Shown one piece after another: positions 50,325 to 60,273 of a stretch of 64,000 bases of DNA. Position 1 is the first letter of the stretch, and every line of letters begins with the position of its first letter. The notes beneath the pieces were generated by a model. It had not been told where the DNA came from. It ran no database searches and saw only the letters and a list, made by a program, of their open reading frames with translations. Source of the stretch: Flavobacteriaceae bacterium (GTDB lineage: Bacteria > Bacteroidota > Bacteroidia > Flavobacteriales > Flavobacteriaceae); assembly GCA_030726725.1 (NCBI GenBank), contig JANRDC010000004.1, forward strand, positions 1 to 64,000. Direction: 5' to 3'. The position numbers and the translations under genes are program-made.

Positions 50325-52028
50325 CTAGAATCCACGAGCAGCATCATCACCCCGAGGATCTGCTCCAGCCTCCAGTGACCCATCTTTCAATACAAGAATG
50401 GCGTCTACCTTACCGATGATTCTCGACTGTTGTTGGTTGACCTGATGTCCCATGTTTTGCAAAGACTCGATCATTGCAGGGGAAAATCGATCGGGCTCCA
50501 CAATCAATACATCGGGTAACCACTGGTGGTGGAAGCGAGGAGCGTTCACGGCTTCTTGCATTCCCATACCAAAATCCCTTAAACTTAGTATGGTTTGAAA
50601 AACAGCAGAAATAATGGTTGAACCCCCAGGAGTTCCCACTACAGCCCATAATTTACCATCACGCTCTACAATGGTTGGCGTCATACTCGACAACATTCGT
50701 TTTCCTGGGGCAATCTCATTGGCCGCAGCACCGATCAAACCAAACATATTGGGAACGCCAGCTTTAGCGCTAAAATCATCCATTTCATTGTTGAAAAACA
50801 TACCCAGTTCATCGCTGAATAGCTTTGATCCATAAGCGCCGTTTAACGTAGTAGTCACTGCCACTGCATTGCCCTGGGCATCCACAATGGAGTAGTGGGT
50901 GGTTTGATCGCTTTCCAGTGTTTGGGGTTGACCGTGGCCCACAGCAGCAGAAGGTGTAGCGCGATCGACTTCAAAGGTGCTCATTCTGGAAGCTAGGTAA
51001 TTAGGACTGGTCAGTGCGGCTATATCGATGTCGACAAAATCGGGGTCTCCTAAATAGTAATTTCTGTCCGCATAAGCGCGCCTAGCCACTTCAACTGAAG
51101 CGTGAATCGAGTTTGAATCCCACCCTGACAATGAATCAAAAGATTGTTGTCGGAGCATCCCAAACATTTGGGCCAAAGTGACACCACCGCTACTCGGTGG
51201 GCTCATCGAAATTATATTGAGGTCTTTGTAGGGAAATACAATGGGTTTCCTCCATACCGCGGAATAATTTTGCAAATCTTCTAAAGTGATATACCCTCCT
51301 TGATCCTGGATGAGTTGCGTCATTTTTTCTGCCACTTCACCGCGGTAAAAACCATCCTTACCTTTTTGAGCGATGACAGAAAGTGTGCGGGCCAAAGCCG
51401 GATTTTTTAAGCTATCTCCCGCTTCATAAGTTTGTGCGTACAAACTTCCGGGGTGGTTTACCCGAATAATTAAATCACGAGAACCAGCCAGGGACTGCGC
51501 TTGACGCTTGGTAACCACGATACCCTTGCGCGCTAAATCAATGGCGGGCTGCACCAAATCCTTCCAAGGCAATGTGCCAAACTTTTGGTGCACAGCGTAC
51601 AATCCCGCAACAGTACCAGGAACGCCAACGGCAGTAGCCCCGAGGGTGCTTTTTTGAGGAATTACCTCACCATTTTGATCCAAATACAAGTCTCTATGAG
51701 CTGACGCTGGTGCTTTTTCGCGATAATCCAATGAGCCATATGAACCATCTTTTAATCTGTAAACCATAAATCCGCCGCCGCCGATATTTCCAGCAAAGGG
51801 GAAGGATACAGCAAGTGCCAAGTCTGTAGCGATCATAGCATCAAATGCATTTCCTCCTTTTTTAAGTATATCAACACCAATTTGAGAGGCTTCAGCTCGG
51901 GCGGAAACGACCATAGCTTTTTGGGCGATCAATCCGCGATCGATGGATTGGCCAGATACTGAAAATACCACAGCAAGGGCCATGGCGGCTATATAAATGC
52001 GCATAATCAAAGAATTTACATTAAACAT
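50325..52028 (-). CDS. ggt: Gamma-glutamyltransferase
   Basis: Signal peptide; KGGNAFDAMIA; GNIGGGGFMVYRL; autocleavage TTHYSIVDAQGNAVAVTTTLN. Confidence 0.95.
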   Translation of the reverse strand: MFNVNSLIMRIYIAAMALAVVFSVSGQSIDRGLIAQKAMVVSARAEASQIGVDILKKGGNAFDAMIATDLALAVSFPFAGNIGGGGFMVYRLKDGSYGSLDYREKAPASAHRDLYLDQNGEVIPQKSTLGATAVGVPGTVAGLYAVHQKFGTLPWKDLVQPAIDLARKGIVVTKRQAQSLAGSRDLIIRVNHPGSLYAQTYEAGDSLKNPALARTLSVIAQKGKDGFYRGEVAEKMTQLIQDQGGYITLEDLQNYSAVWRKPIVFPYKDLNIISMSPPSSGGVTLAQMFGMLRQQSFDSLSGWDSNSIHASVEVARRAYADRNYYLGDPDFVDIDIAALTSPNYLASRMSTFEVDRATPSAAVGHGQPQTLESDQTTHYSIVDAQGNAVAVTTTLNGAYGSKLFSDELGMFFNNEMDDFSAKAGVPNMFGLIGAAANEIAPGKRMLSSMTPTIVERDGKLWAVVGTPGGSTIISAVFQTILSLRDFGMGMQEAVNAPRFHHQWLPDVLIVEPDRFSPAMIESLQNMGHQVNQQQSRIIGKVDAILVLKDGSLEAGADPRGDDAARGF

Positions 52029-52075
52029 ACAACTCTGCGTCGATTATTCCTAACCCTGTATTCGCAGAGGATTTA

Positions 52076-52083
52076 TATATTTG
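52076..52083 (+). promoter_or_regulatory. -7 element (TATATTTG) upstream of the phosphohexomutase gene
   Basis: Exact TAnnTTTG match 16 nt before the ATG. Confidence 0.4.
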
Positions 52084-52099
52084 ACATCAAATTTATCGA

Positions 52100-53488
52100 A
52101 TGACATTAATCAAATCAATCTCTGGTATTAGAGGAACAATTGGGGGAGCTCCCCAGGAAAACCTCACTCCTTTGGATGCAGTAAAATTCAGTGCTGCTTA
52201 CGGAACTTGGCTTAAATCTCAACATCCCAACACGCGAATCAAAGTCGTTGTAGGAAGAGATGCCAGGCCTTCAGGACCCATGATCCAGTCATTGGTTTGC
52301 CAGACTTTAGTCGGTATGGGTATCGACATAGTCGATTTAGGATTGTCTACCACCCCAACCGTGGAAATTGCGGTCCCTATGGAATCAGCCCATGGAGGTA
52401 TCATTTTAACCGCCAGCCACAATCCCAAAGAATGGAACGCCCTTAAACTCCTCAATCACCGCGGTGAATTTATCGATGCAGCCGCAGGTGCTCAAATTTT
52501 AGCATGGGTGGAACAAGAAGCATTTGTGTTTAATGAAGTGGATGATCTGGGAACCATCACTGCAGACAATAGCTATATGAACAAGCATATCGATGCAGTG
52601 CTTGCCCTTGAATTGGTCGATGCAGCAACCATACAAAAAGCGGGATTCAAGGTAGTTGTCGACGGTGTACACTCATCGGGCGGGGTGTTTATTCCCGCTC
52701 TTTTAGAACGCTTGGGTGTAGAAGTGATTACCTTATACGGAGAACCAACGGGGCAATTCCCCCACAATCCAGAACCTTTGGCCCAACATTTAGGGGTTAT
52801 CATGAGTGAAGTCGTGGCCCAAAAAGCTGATTTGGGTATTGTCGTCGATCCTGATGTCGACCGTTTGGCATTTATTTCAGAGGATGGCAGTATGTTTGGC
52901 GAAGAATACACCCTAGTCGCCTGCGCAGACTATGTTTTGTCAAAAACCCCAGGGGCCACTTGTTCCAATTTATCCTCTACCAGGGCGCTTAGGGATGTAA
53001 CCCAAAAACACCAAGGAGTATATGTCAGTGCCGCAGTAGGAGAAGTTAATGTGGTGGAGACCATGAAAAAAAACCAAGTGGTCATTGGAGGAGAAGGGAA
53101 TGGAGGAATCATCTATCCCGCCAGTCACTACGGCAGGGATGCCCTGGTGGGTACCGCATTGTTTTTGATGTTGTTGGCCGAACGCAAAACAACAGTATCG
53201 GAATTGCGGAAACAGTACCCCGCTTATTTTATGAGTAAAGAGAAAATTGTGCTCGATCCTAAAGTCGACGTAGATCGGCTTTTGGTAGCGATGGAGCAAC
53301 ATTATCCCAACGACCAAAAATCGACGATTGATGGTCTTAAAATCGATTTAGCGGACGGTTGGATCCACATGAGAAAATCGAATACTGAACCTATTGTGCG
53401 GATTTACACAGAGGCATTTACACAAGAACAAGCGGATGCTTTAGCTCAGCAAGCCATGTCACAAATCAGTGCACTAGGTCTGGGCTAG
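52100..53488 (+). CDS. glmM: Phosphoglucosamine mutase-like phosphohexomutase
   Basis: SISGIRGTIGG, TASHNPKEWNALKLL, DPDVDRLAFI, RKSNTEPIVRIYTEA. Confidence 0.9.
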   Translation: MTLIKSISGIRGTIGGAPQENLTPLDAVKFSAAYGTWLKSQHPNTRIKVVVGRDARPSGPMIQSLVCQTLVGMGIDIVDLGLSTTPTVEIAVPMESAHGGIILTASHNPKEWNALKLLNHRGEFIDAAAGAQILAWVEQEAFVFNEVDDLGTITADNSYMNKHIDAVLALELVDAATIQKAGFKVVVDGVHSSGGVFIPALLERLGVEVITLYGEPTGQFPHNPEPLAQHLGVIMSEVVAQKADLGIVVDPDVDRLAFISEDGSMFGEEYTLVACADYVLSKTPGATCSNLSSTRALRDVTQKHQGVYVSAAVGEVNVVETMKKNQVVIGGEGNGGIIYPASHYGRDALVGTALFLMLLAERKTTVSELRKQYPAYFMSKEKIVLDPKVDVDRLLVAMEQHYPNDQKSTIDGLKIDLADGWIHMRKSNTEPIVRIYTEAFTQEQADALAQQAMSQISALGLG

Positions 53489-54362
53489 GCTGCTTACCCT
53501 GGTGTTTCCAACGGTTGTGGGTCCACATATAACAGTGGGGCTGTCTGTGAATTTGGGCTTCTACCAAATCTAAATACTTTCGGGTAATGACTCCAGCATC
53601 CATAGATTTAGGAGTGTCCGTAATCAACTGTAAAGTTACCCGGTAATAACCTCTTTGTGTCTGGAAGACTTCCATAAACACCAACGCAGCATCAACAGCA
53701 GCAGCGATCGATTCTGGTCCTGCAAATACCGGGACTTCAATCCCCATGAACTTTTGCCACATTTTTGTCTTGGAAAGCAAGGGCGACTGATCGGCAACCA
53801 TACCAAAAAAATGATGCTCACCTCGTTGAGCGTGGGCGGAAATTGTCCTAAAAAAATCTTTCTGAGTCACCAAGCCCATGCCCCAATGGCTTCTAATTTT
53901 ATAAATGGCACGATCGTAAAAACGATTATTTACCCGTTGGTAGACTGCCATACCTTTGATGTTGTGGTACAGGGTAATCGATGACATCCATTCCCAGTTA
54001 GCGTGATGGGCACCGAGTACAATCACATTTTGCTTTATCAACAATTCGCTGAGCAGCTCGGGATTTTCGATATGAAACTGTTTTTTGATTTGAGACGCGG
54101 ACAATTTATTCGCGCGAAACATTTCTAATAGTATGTCAAAAAAATGCCTGTAGGCCCTTTTGGCCAATACCTTCCTTTGTTCCGGCTGCATTTCAGGAAA
54201 ACAAAGCGCTATGTTGTTGTCAACCAGCTTGGTCCGGTAACCCATCCACCCAAAAACAAAACGGGATAACAAATCAGAAACCGTATAAAAAAGGCGGTGT
54301 GGCAATACAGAAATACCCCAAATCAAAGGGTAGGTGAGTAAAAAAATTATTCGCTGTATCAT
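53466..54362 (-). CDS. Lysophospholipid/lipid A acyltransferase family protein (LpxL/HtrB-like)
   Basis: GAHHANWEWMSSI (HX4-type motif), GMVADQSPLLSKTKMWQKFMGIEVPVFAGPESIA. Confidence 0.92.
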   Translation of the reverse strand: MIQRIIFLLTYPLIWGISVLPHRLFYTVSDLLSRFVFGWMGYRTKLVDNNIALCFPEMQPEQRKVLAKRAYRHFFDILLEMFRANKLSASQIKKQFHIENPELLSELLIKQNVIVLGAHHANWEWMSSITLYHNIKGMAVYQRVNNRFYDRAIYKIRSHWGMGLVTQKDFFRTISAHAQRGEHHFFGMVADQSPLLSKTKMWQKFMGIEVPVFAGPESIAAAVDAALVFMEVFQTQRGYYRVTLQLITDTPKSMDAGVITRKYLDLVEAQIHRQPHCYMWTHNRWKHQGKQPSPDLVH

Positions 54363-54367
54363 TGAGG

Positions 54368-54385
54368 CAAATATAGATATATTTG
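54368..54385. promoter_or_regulatory. Back-to-back palindromic -7 boxes between divergent acyltransferase and rhomboid genes
   Basis: CAAATATA-GA-TATATTTG: perfect inverted repeat, each arm a TAnnTTTG box on opposite strands. Confidence 0.5.
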
Positions 54386-54406
54386 AGTCCTCAATATCCC
54401 TTAGAC

Positions 54407-55045
54407 ATGCATCTACTCTTTATATTGGTCCTGGTCGCAAATATTCTTGTCAGCTGGAAGGGATTTAAAGATGCTCATTTTTTTAACCGCTACGCTTTTG
54501 ATCTGAGCGCTATAAAACAAGGACAACACTGGAGAATGTGGACCTGTGGATGGTTACATGTCGACCTACAACACCTGATTTTCAATATGTTTACCCTTTA
54601 TTTTTTTGCCCCTATTGTGATCCAAACCTTAGGTGGTGTTGCCTTTATAGCTGGGTATGCAGGTAGTCTTTACGCGGGAAGTTGGTTGAGTTATCAGGTG
54701 CATAAAAATCAATATGCATATCAGGCGGTGGGTGCCAGTGGAGCCGTAACCGGTATTTTATACACTTCAATCGCCCTGTATCCTGATATGCAGCTTGGAA
54801 TTATGTTCATACCCATCCCTGTATCCGCCTATTGGGTGGGTTTTTTCTATATGGTTTACACCTTCTACGGGGTCGTCAAGAACAATGACCGCATCGGACA
54901 TACCGCCCACTTTGGAGGGGCCGTATTCGGTTTGATTTTACCTCTGGTATTGGCCCCAAAAATAGTAGAGCAGCACCTAGGTCCCGTGACTTTGATGCTG
55001 CTCCCTGTAGTGGTATTTTTTATTTGGGCTTTTAAAAGGCGTTAA
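54407..55045 (+). CDS. Rhomboid family intramembrane serine protease
   Basis: Catalytic GASGAVTGI and GHTAHFGGAVFG. The ORF-caller TTG start at 54383 overlaps the -7 box; ATG 54407 preferred. Confidence 0.92.
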   Translation: MHLLFILVLVANILVSWKGFKDAHFFNRYAFDLSAIKQGQHWRMWTCGWLHVDLQHLIFNMFTLYFFAPIVIQTLGGVAFIAGYAGSLYAGSWLSYQVHKNQYAYQAVGASGAVTGILYTSIALYPDMQLGIMFIPIPVSAYWVGFFYMVYTFYGVVKNNDRIGHTAHFGGAVFGLILPLVLAPKIVEQHLGPVTLMLLPVVVFFIWAFKRR

Positions 55046-56154
55046 TATCCAAAAACCTGTTCCAATTGAGCTACTAACTCTGGCCCTCTAAGATCTTTGG
55101 CTAGAATTACTCCGTTTTCATCTAAAATAATCGACGAGGGAATGGCGCGAATATTGTAAAGCGCCACAATAGGTCCATCAAACAATTGAAGGTGTGATAG
55201 TTGTGGCCAGGTCAATCCGTCATTTTTTATCGCCTCAATCCAGTCTTGCTTTTCCTTGTCCAAGGAAACTCCGATGATTTGAAAACCGTCTTTTTGATAT
55301 TTGTTGTACAGAGCCACTAGTTCTGGATTTTGCGCCCTACATGGCTTACACCAAGCTGCCCAAAAATCAATCAAGGTAACCTTGCCAAGATTTTCAGAAA
55401 GTTTAACTGTTGTTCCTTCAGGAGAAGGGCCTTCAAAATCTGGAGCTTTAGCACCGATAGATGTGTTGAGCTGCGCCTTTAATTGTTCGGCCAGCAATAC
55501 CCCAGCACTCGATTTTTTAACTGGCTCAGACAATGAATTGAACAGGGTGGAGACTTCTGAAACCGGCAACATCATGCTGGCAAAAATCCGCTCTAAAACC
55601 AAGAGCGAAATCAATCCGTCTGGGTTTTCTTTGATAAAATTCACTTCAAATTGCTGCACTTCATTTTGTAGTAATCCGTACTCATCCCTTAGAGCATTCA
55701 TAGATTCCTGGTCCATCGAAGCCTGTGCTTGACTCATATCCATAGAGATTCCCATAGCGCGTTCGCTAAAAGGCAAGGTTTCATTCAAAAATTTTTGCAA
55801 AAGATCATTTTGAGGAGTGCCTGTACTTTTGGCCTCTCTTAAATTGTCTCCAGAAACTGATACTTTAATGGCTCCTGGCTCCAAAATTACGGGAATAGCT
55901 CCGTTGAGGTTTTCAATCAATAGATAGTGCATCTCTGGAAGTTCTTGCTCACCCTCAAAGGCAAATACCCCTGAAATTACCTGGGTAGAGTCAATAATTT
56001 TTTGTTGGGTTTGGTTTTCGATCACCTGAAGGTATACCATGGTGCTGTCTGCAACTGCAGTGGCGTTTCCTTGAATCGTGTACGAATTTTTGTTGCAAGA
56101 AGCGAGTAGGAGTAGGGTAATTAAACCTACAATACGTGAAAAATAATGTTTCAT
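55042..56154 (-). CDS. TlpA-like thioredoxin family lipoprotein with DUF4369-like N-terminal domain
   Basis: Lipobox LLASC; WAAWCKPCRAQNPELVALYNKYQKDGFQIIGVSLD. Confidence 0.9.
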   Translation of the reverse strand: MKHYFSRIVGLITLLLLASCNKNSYTIQGNATAVADSTMVYLQVIENQTQQKIIDSTQVISGVFAFEGEQELPEMHYLLIENLNGAIPVILEPGAIKVSVSGDNLREAKSTGTPQNDLLQKFLNETLPFSERAMGISMDMSQAQASMDQESMNALRDEYGLLQNEVQQFEVNFIKENPDGLISLLVLERIFASMMLPVSEVSTLFNSLSEPVKKSSAGVLLAEQLKAQLNTSIGAKAPDFEGPSPEGTTVKLSENLGKVTLIDFWAAWCKPCRAQNPELVALYNKYQKDGFQIIGVSLDKEKQDWIEAIKNDGLTWPQLSHLQLFDGPIVALYNIRAIPSSIILDENGVILAKDLRGPELVAQLEQVFGY

Positions 56155-56209
56155 AAAAGAGTTTTGTGAAGTGTAAAGGTAGGTTGATTCTTTTAATTGG
56201 TGAAATGCT

Positions 56210-56217
56210 TATTTTTG
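56210..56217 (+). promoter_or_regulatory. -7 element (TATTTTTG) upstream of the GlcD-GlcF fusion gene
   Basis: TAnnTTTG match downstream of the ORF-caller start, implying a later start codon. Confidence 0.4.
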
Positions 56218-56235
56218 AGGCAAATCCACACAAAT

Positions 56236-59145
56236 TTGCAGAACGCGATCTTTTCTCAGCTACAAGAACAACTTGAGGGAAAACTACAATGGGATCAGGG
56301 AACCAGGGCCATGTTTGCCACCGATGGTTCTGTGTACCGAAAACTGCCTTTAGGGGTAGCCTTCCCCAAGGGTTTAGAGGACTTAAAAAAAATATTGGCC
56401 TGGGCACAAACCCACCAAATCAGCATCATTCCCAGAACAGCAGGGACCTCACTAGCAGGCCAGTGCGTAGGGGATGGCTTGGTGGTTGACGTTTCCCGTC
56501 ATTGGACTAAGATCATCGATCTGGATGTACAAGCGCGCACTGTAGTGGTTCAACCAGGTGTAATCCGCGATGAACTCAATGAATTTCTCAAACCGCATGG
56601 GTTATTTTTTGGCCCCAATACCTCAACATCAAATCGATGTATGATCGGTGGAATGGTGGGAAACAATTCCTCAGGAACGACCTCCATCAAGTACGGTGTT
56701 ACCCGAGATAAAGTAGCTGCTGTAGAGGTATTGCTCAGCGACGGTAGTACCGCCAAAATCGGTCCGCTTTCCACAGCAGAATTAAATGAAAAAATATCCA
56801 ATGATAATTTCGAGGGAAAAATCTACAGAGGCCTACTGGATTTGCTCGGTCCTCAGGAAGTACAAAAACGCATCATCGATGCGTTTCCCAAAAAAGAAAT
56901 TCACCGCAGGAACACGGGTTACGCAGTTGATTTATTGTTTGACAGCGAATTTTTAGGCGGGGATCAACCTGGCTTCAATTTGATACCATTGCTGTGCGGC
57001 AGCGAAGGAACTCTGGCATTTACCACGTCAATCACCCTAAAACTCGACCCACTTCCTCCAGCAGTTGGGGCGATGATGGTGACTCATTATCGTTCGATAG
57101 AAGATTGTATGTCAGACGTTTATCCTTTGATGCAAGAAGGATTGTACAGTTGTGAAATGATGGATAAAGTTATTTTAGACTGTACCAAAAACAACCGAGA
57201 ACAACAGGCCAATCGATACTTTATCCAAGGTGATCCAGCGGCGGTCCTCATGCTTGAAGTACGCGCAGACAACCAAACTGAGCTGGATGAAAAATTATTT
57301 CAACTCAGCAAAAGAATAACTGAGTCCGGTTTGAGTTACGCACATCCCATACTGCCCCAAAACGAAATCACCAAAGCTGAGACATTGCGCAAGGCCGGTT
57401 TGGGCCTGCTGGGCAACATGGTGGGCGATCGAAAAGCAGTGGCCTGCATTGAAGATACCGCAGTTGCTTTGGAAGATTTAAAATTCTTTATCGGCGAATT
57501 CACCGAGTTGATGGGTCGTTATGAACAAGATGCTGTTTATTACGCCCATGCAGGTGCCGGAGAAATACACCTGAGGCCCATACTCAATCTCAAGAAGACA
57601 GAGGATGTGGTTTTGTTTCGATCCATTACCACAGAAGTCGCTGAGTTGACAAAAAAATACAAAGGTTCGTTTAGCGGGGAGCACGGAGATGGAATTGTAC
57701 GTGCTGAATTCATACCCTTGTTAATCGGCGATGAAAACTATGAGGTGCTGAGGTCAGTTAAAAAGCTATTTGACCCCAATCACTTATTGAATCCAGGAAA
57801 AATTGTAGAGGCGTACAAGATGGACGAGTCACTTCGCTATGAGGTGGATCGCGAGGAGCCAGAAGTGGAGACATTTTTAGACTTTTCCGACAAAATGGGA
57901 ATACTCAGGGCTGCTGAAGCCTGTAATGGAAGTGGGGATTGTCGAAAAACCCATCAAGCTGCAGGCGGTATGTGTCCGAGTTACCAAGCCACCAAAGAGG
58001 AGAAAGACACCACTAGGGGAAGGGCCAATGTGCTGAGAGAAATGATCACCCAAGGAGGCATGACCAAGCCGGATAACGCTGAAGTAGTCAAAGATTCATT
58101 GGATTTGTGTGTGGGATGTAAAGCGTGTGCGAGTGAATGCCCGAGCAATGTGGACATGACCACCATGAAAGCAGAGTTTTTATACCAATACCAGGAGCTC
58201 AATGGATATTCATTAAGGGCTCAATTCTTTGCTTACAGCGGGGTAATCAATCAGTGGGCACAAAAACTCGCCCCATTGGCCAACGCGGTGAACAGTTCAA
58301 CCCTTTTCTCCGGTTTGCTCAAAAAATCTCTAGGTATCGCGCCCGCCCGAAAAATTCCCAAAGTTTATCGCCAGCGTTTTGCTCATTGGCACAAAACACT
58401 GATTTCCCAATACCGTCCCTCGGGCAAAGAAGTCGTATTGTTTATCGACGAGTTTACCAACACACTGGATGTACCTGTGGGTAAGGATGCCCTGGAGCTC
58501 TTGATTCGTTTGGGCTATCAGGTACATATTTACCAAGGAGATAGCGGGCGAACCTATTTATCAAAAGGGTTTTTAAAACAAGCCCAAAAAGCAGCCCGAA
58601 TCAACTTGGAAGCATTGGCCCCCTATGCCGCCCAATCGATACCTATTTTAGGTGTTGAACCTTCAGCTGTACTCAGCTTTAAAGACGAGTACCCAAGGAT
58701 GTTGTCTTCGGATCCGAGATCGACTAGCCTGGCAAAAAACAGCATGACTGTAGAACACTTTCTAGCTCAGGAAGCGGGCGCGGGAAATATTTCTCCCAAA
58801 CAATTTACTGGCGCGTCTAAAGAAATAAAGGTTCACTGTCATTGCCACCAAAAAGCTTTGGAAAATGCCAAGGACACCTTCGACATCTTAAATCTTCCCG
58901 AAAAGTATCAAGTCGCCTTAATCAATTCAGGATGTTGCGGGATGGCTGGGTCATTTGGCTATGAAAAAGAGCATTATCAGGTAAGCATGGATATCGGCAA
59001 TCTCAGACTGTTTCCCGCTGTGCGCAAGGCTGAGAAACATGTTGAAATCGCAGCCAATGGAACTAGTTGTCGCCATCAGATCGAAGACGGCACCAAGAAA
59101 AAAGCAAAACACCCAGTGACCTTGCTTTTGGAGGCATTGGCGTGA
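56236..59145 (+). CDS. FAD-linked oxidase/Fe-S protein fusion (GlcD-GlcF or D-lactate dehydrogenase-like)
   Basis: FAD_binding_4 (IIPRTAGTSLAGQCVGDGLVVDVSRH), FAD-oxidase C, ferredoxin cluster CVGCKACASECPS, CCG domain NSGCCGMAGSFGYE. TTG 56236 is the likely start. Confidence 0.92.
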   Translation: MQNAIFSQLQEQLEGKLQWDQGTRAMFATDGSVYRKLPLGVAFPKGLEDLKKILAWAQTHQISIIPRTAGTSLAGQCVGDGLVVDVSRHWTKIIDLDVQARTVVVQPGVIRDELNEFLKPHGLFFGPNTSTSNRCMIGGMVGNNSSGTTSIKYGVTRDKVAAVEVLLSDGSTAKIGPLSTAELNEKISNDNFEGKIYRGLLDLLGPQEVQKRIIDAFPKKEIHRRNTGYAVDLLFDSEFLGGDQPGFNLIPLLCGSEGTLAFTTSITLKLDPLPPAVGAMMVTHYRSIEDCMSDVYPLMQEGLYSCEMMDKVILDCTKNNREQQANRYFIQGDPAAVLMLEVRADNQTELDEKLFQLSKRITESGLSYAHPILPQNEITKAETLRKAGLGLLGNMVGDRKAVACIEDTAVALEDLKFFIGEFTELMGRYEQDAVYYAHAGAGEIHLRPILNLKKTEDVVLFRSITTEVAELTKKYKGSFSGEHGDGIVRAEFIPLLIGDENYEVLRSVKKLFDPNHLLNPGKIVEAYKMDESLRYEVDREEPEVETFLDFSDKMGILRAAEACNGSGDCRKTHQAAGGMCPSYQATKEEKDTTRGRANVLREMITQGGMTKPDNAEVVKDSLDLCVGCKACASECPSNVDMTTMKAEFLYQYQELNGYSLRAQFFAYSGVINQWAQKLAPLANAVNSSTLFSGLLKKSLGIAPARKIPKVYRQRFAHWHKTLISQYRPSGKEVVLFIDEFTNTLDVPVGKDALELLIRLGYQVHIYQGDSGRTYLSKGFLKQAQKAARINLEALAPYAAQSIPILGVEPSAVLSFKDEYPRMLSSDPRSTSLAKNSMTVEHFLAQEAGAGNISPKQFTGASKEIKVHCHCHQKALENAKDTFDILNLPEKYQVALINSGCCGMAGSFGYEKEHYQVSMDIGNLRLFPAVRKAEKHVEIAANGTSCRHQIEDGTKKKAKHPVTLLLEALA

Positions 59146-59150
59146 TGATA

Positions 59151-59180
59151 TTGCCCTTAGTTTTCAATTTGTTATATTTG
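59151..59180 (+). promoter_or_regulatory. Promoter for aroC
   Basis: TTG (59151-59153), N19, TATATTTG (59173-59180), 13 nt before the ATG. Confidence 0.55.
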
Positions 59181-59193
59181 TAATTTACCTATT

Positions 59194-60273
59194 ATGTCAG
59201 GAAATTCCTTCGGAACACTACTTAAACTATCGACATTTGGCGAATCCCACGGCACTGCTATAGGCGGTGTACTCGATGGTGTTCCTCCTGGAATTACATT
59301 GAACATGGAGGCCATACAACAGGATTTGGACCGAAGAAAACCCGGACAATCCGCCTTGGTTACCCAAAGAAAAGAACCCGATCAGGTACAGCTTTTCTCT
59401 GGTGTCTTTGAGGGAAAAACAACAGGAACACCCATAGGTTTCGCCATATTTAATACCAACCAAAAATCTCAGGATTACACGCATATAGCCGATTCTTACC
59501 GACCTTCTCACGCGGACTACGTATACGATCAAAAGTATGGCTTTCGAGATTACCGCGGGGGAGGTAGAAGTTCCGCTAGAGAGACCGCTGCTCGCGTAGT
59601 GGCTGGTGCCATAGCCAAACAAATCATTCCGTCTATCAGCATTCAGGCCTTTGTCAGCCAAGTGGGTACTGTGGGGCTGGACAAATCTTACCATGAGTTG
59701 GATTTATCCCAGACAGAAAACAATGATGTTCGCTGTCCAGATCAAGAAAAAGCTGCCGAAATGGAGGCATTGATCAAATCCATCAAAAAAGAGGGGGATA
59801 CCATTGGAGGTGTTATCGATTGCGTAATTAAAGGCGTACCTGTCGGTTTAGGAGAACCTGTTTTTGATAAATTACACGCTAGGTTAGGTGCAGCAATGCT
59901 CTCGATTAATGCGGTCAAAGGTTTTGAATACGGCTCAGGATTTTTAGGAGTGACCATGAAAGGAAGCGAACACAACGATGCTTATCAAATAGACGGATCC
60001 ACCACCACCAACCACAGCGGGGGTGTACAAGGCGGCATTTCCAATGGCATGGATATCTATTTTAAAGTAGCATTTAAACCTGTTGCTACCTTGATTCAGC
60101 CATATACCACCATCAATAAATCTGGTGAGCTTGTGGAAACCCATGGCAAGGGTAGACATGATCCCTGTGTTGTTCCCAGAGCCGTGCCCATTGTAGAAGC
60201 TATGGCTGCCCTGGTCATAGCAGACTTTTCTCTGATACGCCAATCGCAATTAAACCCGATACATGAACAATAA
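59194..60273 (+). CDS. aroC: Chorismate synthase
   Basis: [66 protein letters not shown]. Confidence 0.98.
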   Translation: MSGNSFGTLLKLSTFGESHGTAIGGVLDGVPPGITLNMEAIQQDLDRRKPGQSALVTQRKEPDQVQLFSGVFEGKTTGTPIGFAIFNTNQKSQDYTHIADSYRPSHADYVYDQKYGFRDYRGGGRSSARETAARVVAGAIAKQIIPSISIQAFVSQVGTVGLDKSYHELDLSQTENNDVRCPDQEKAAEMEALIKSIKKEGDTIGGVIDCVIKGVPVGLGEPVFDKLHARLGAAMLSINAVKGFEYGSGFLGVTMKGSEHNDAYQIDGSTTTNHSGGVQGGISNGMDIYFKVAFKPVATLIQPYTTINKSGELVETHGKGRHDPCVVPRAVPIVEAMAALVIADFSLIRQSQLNPIHEQ

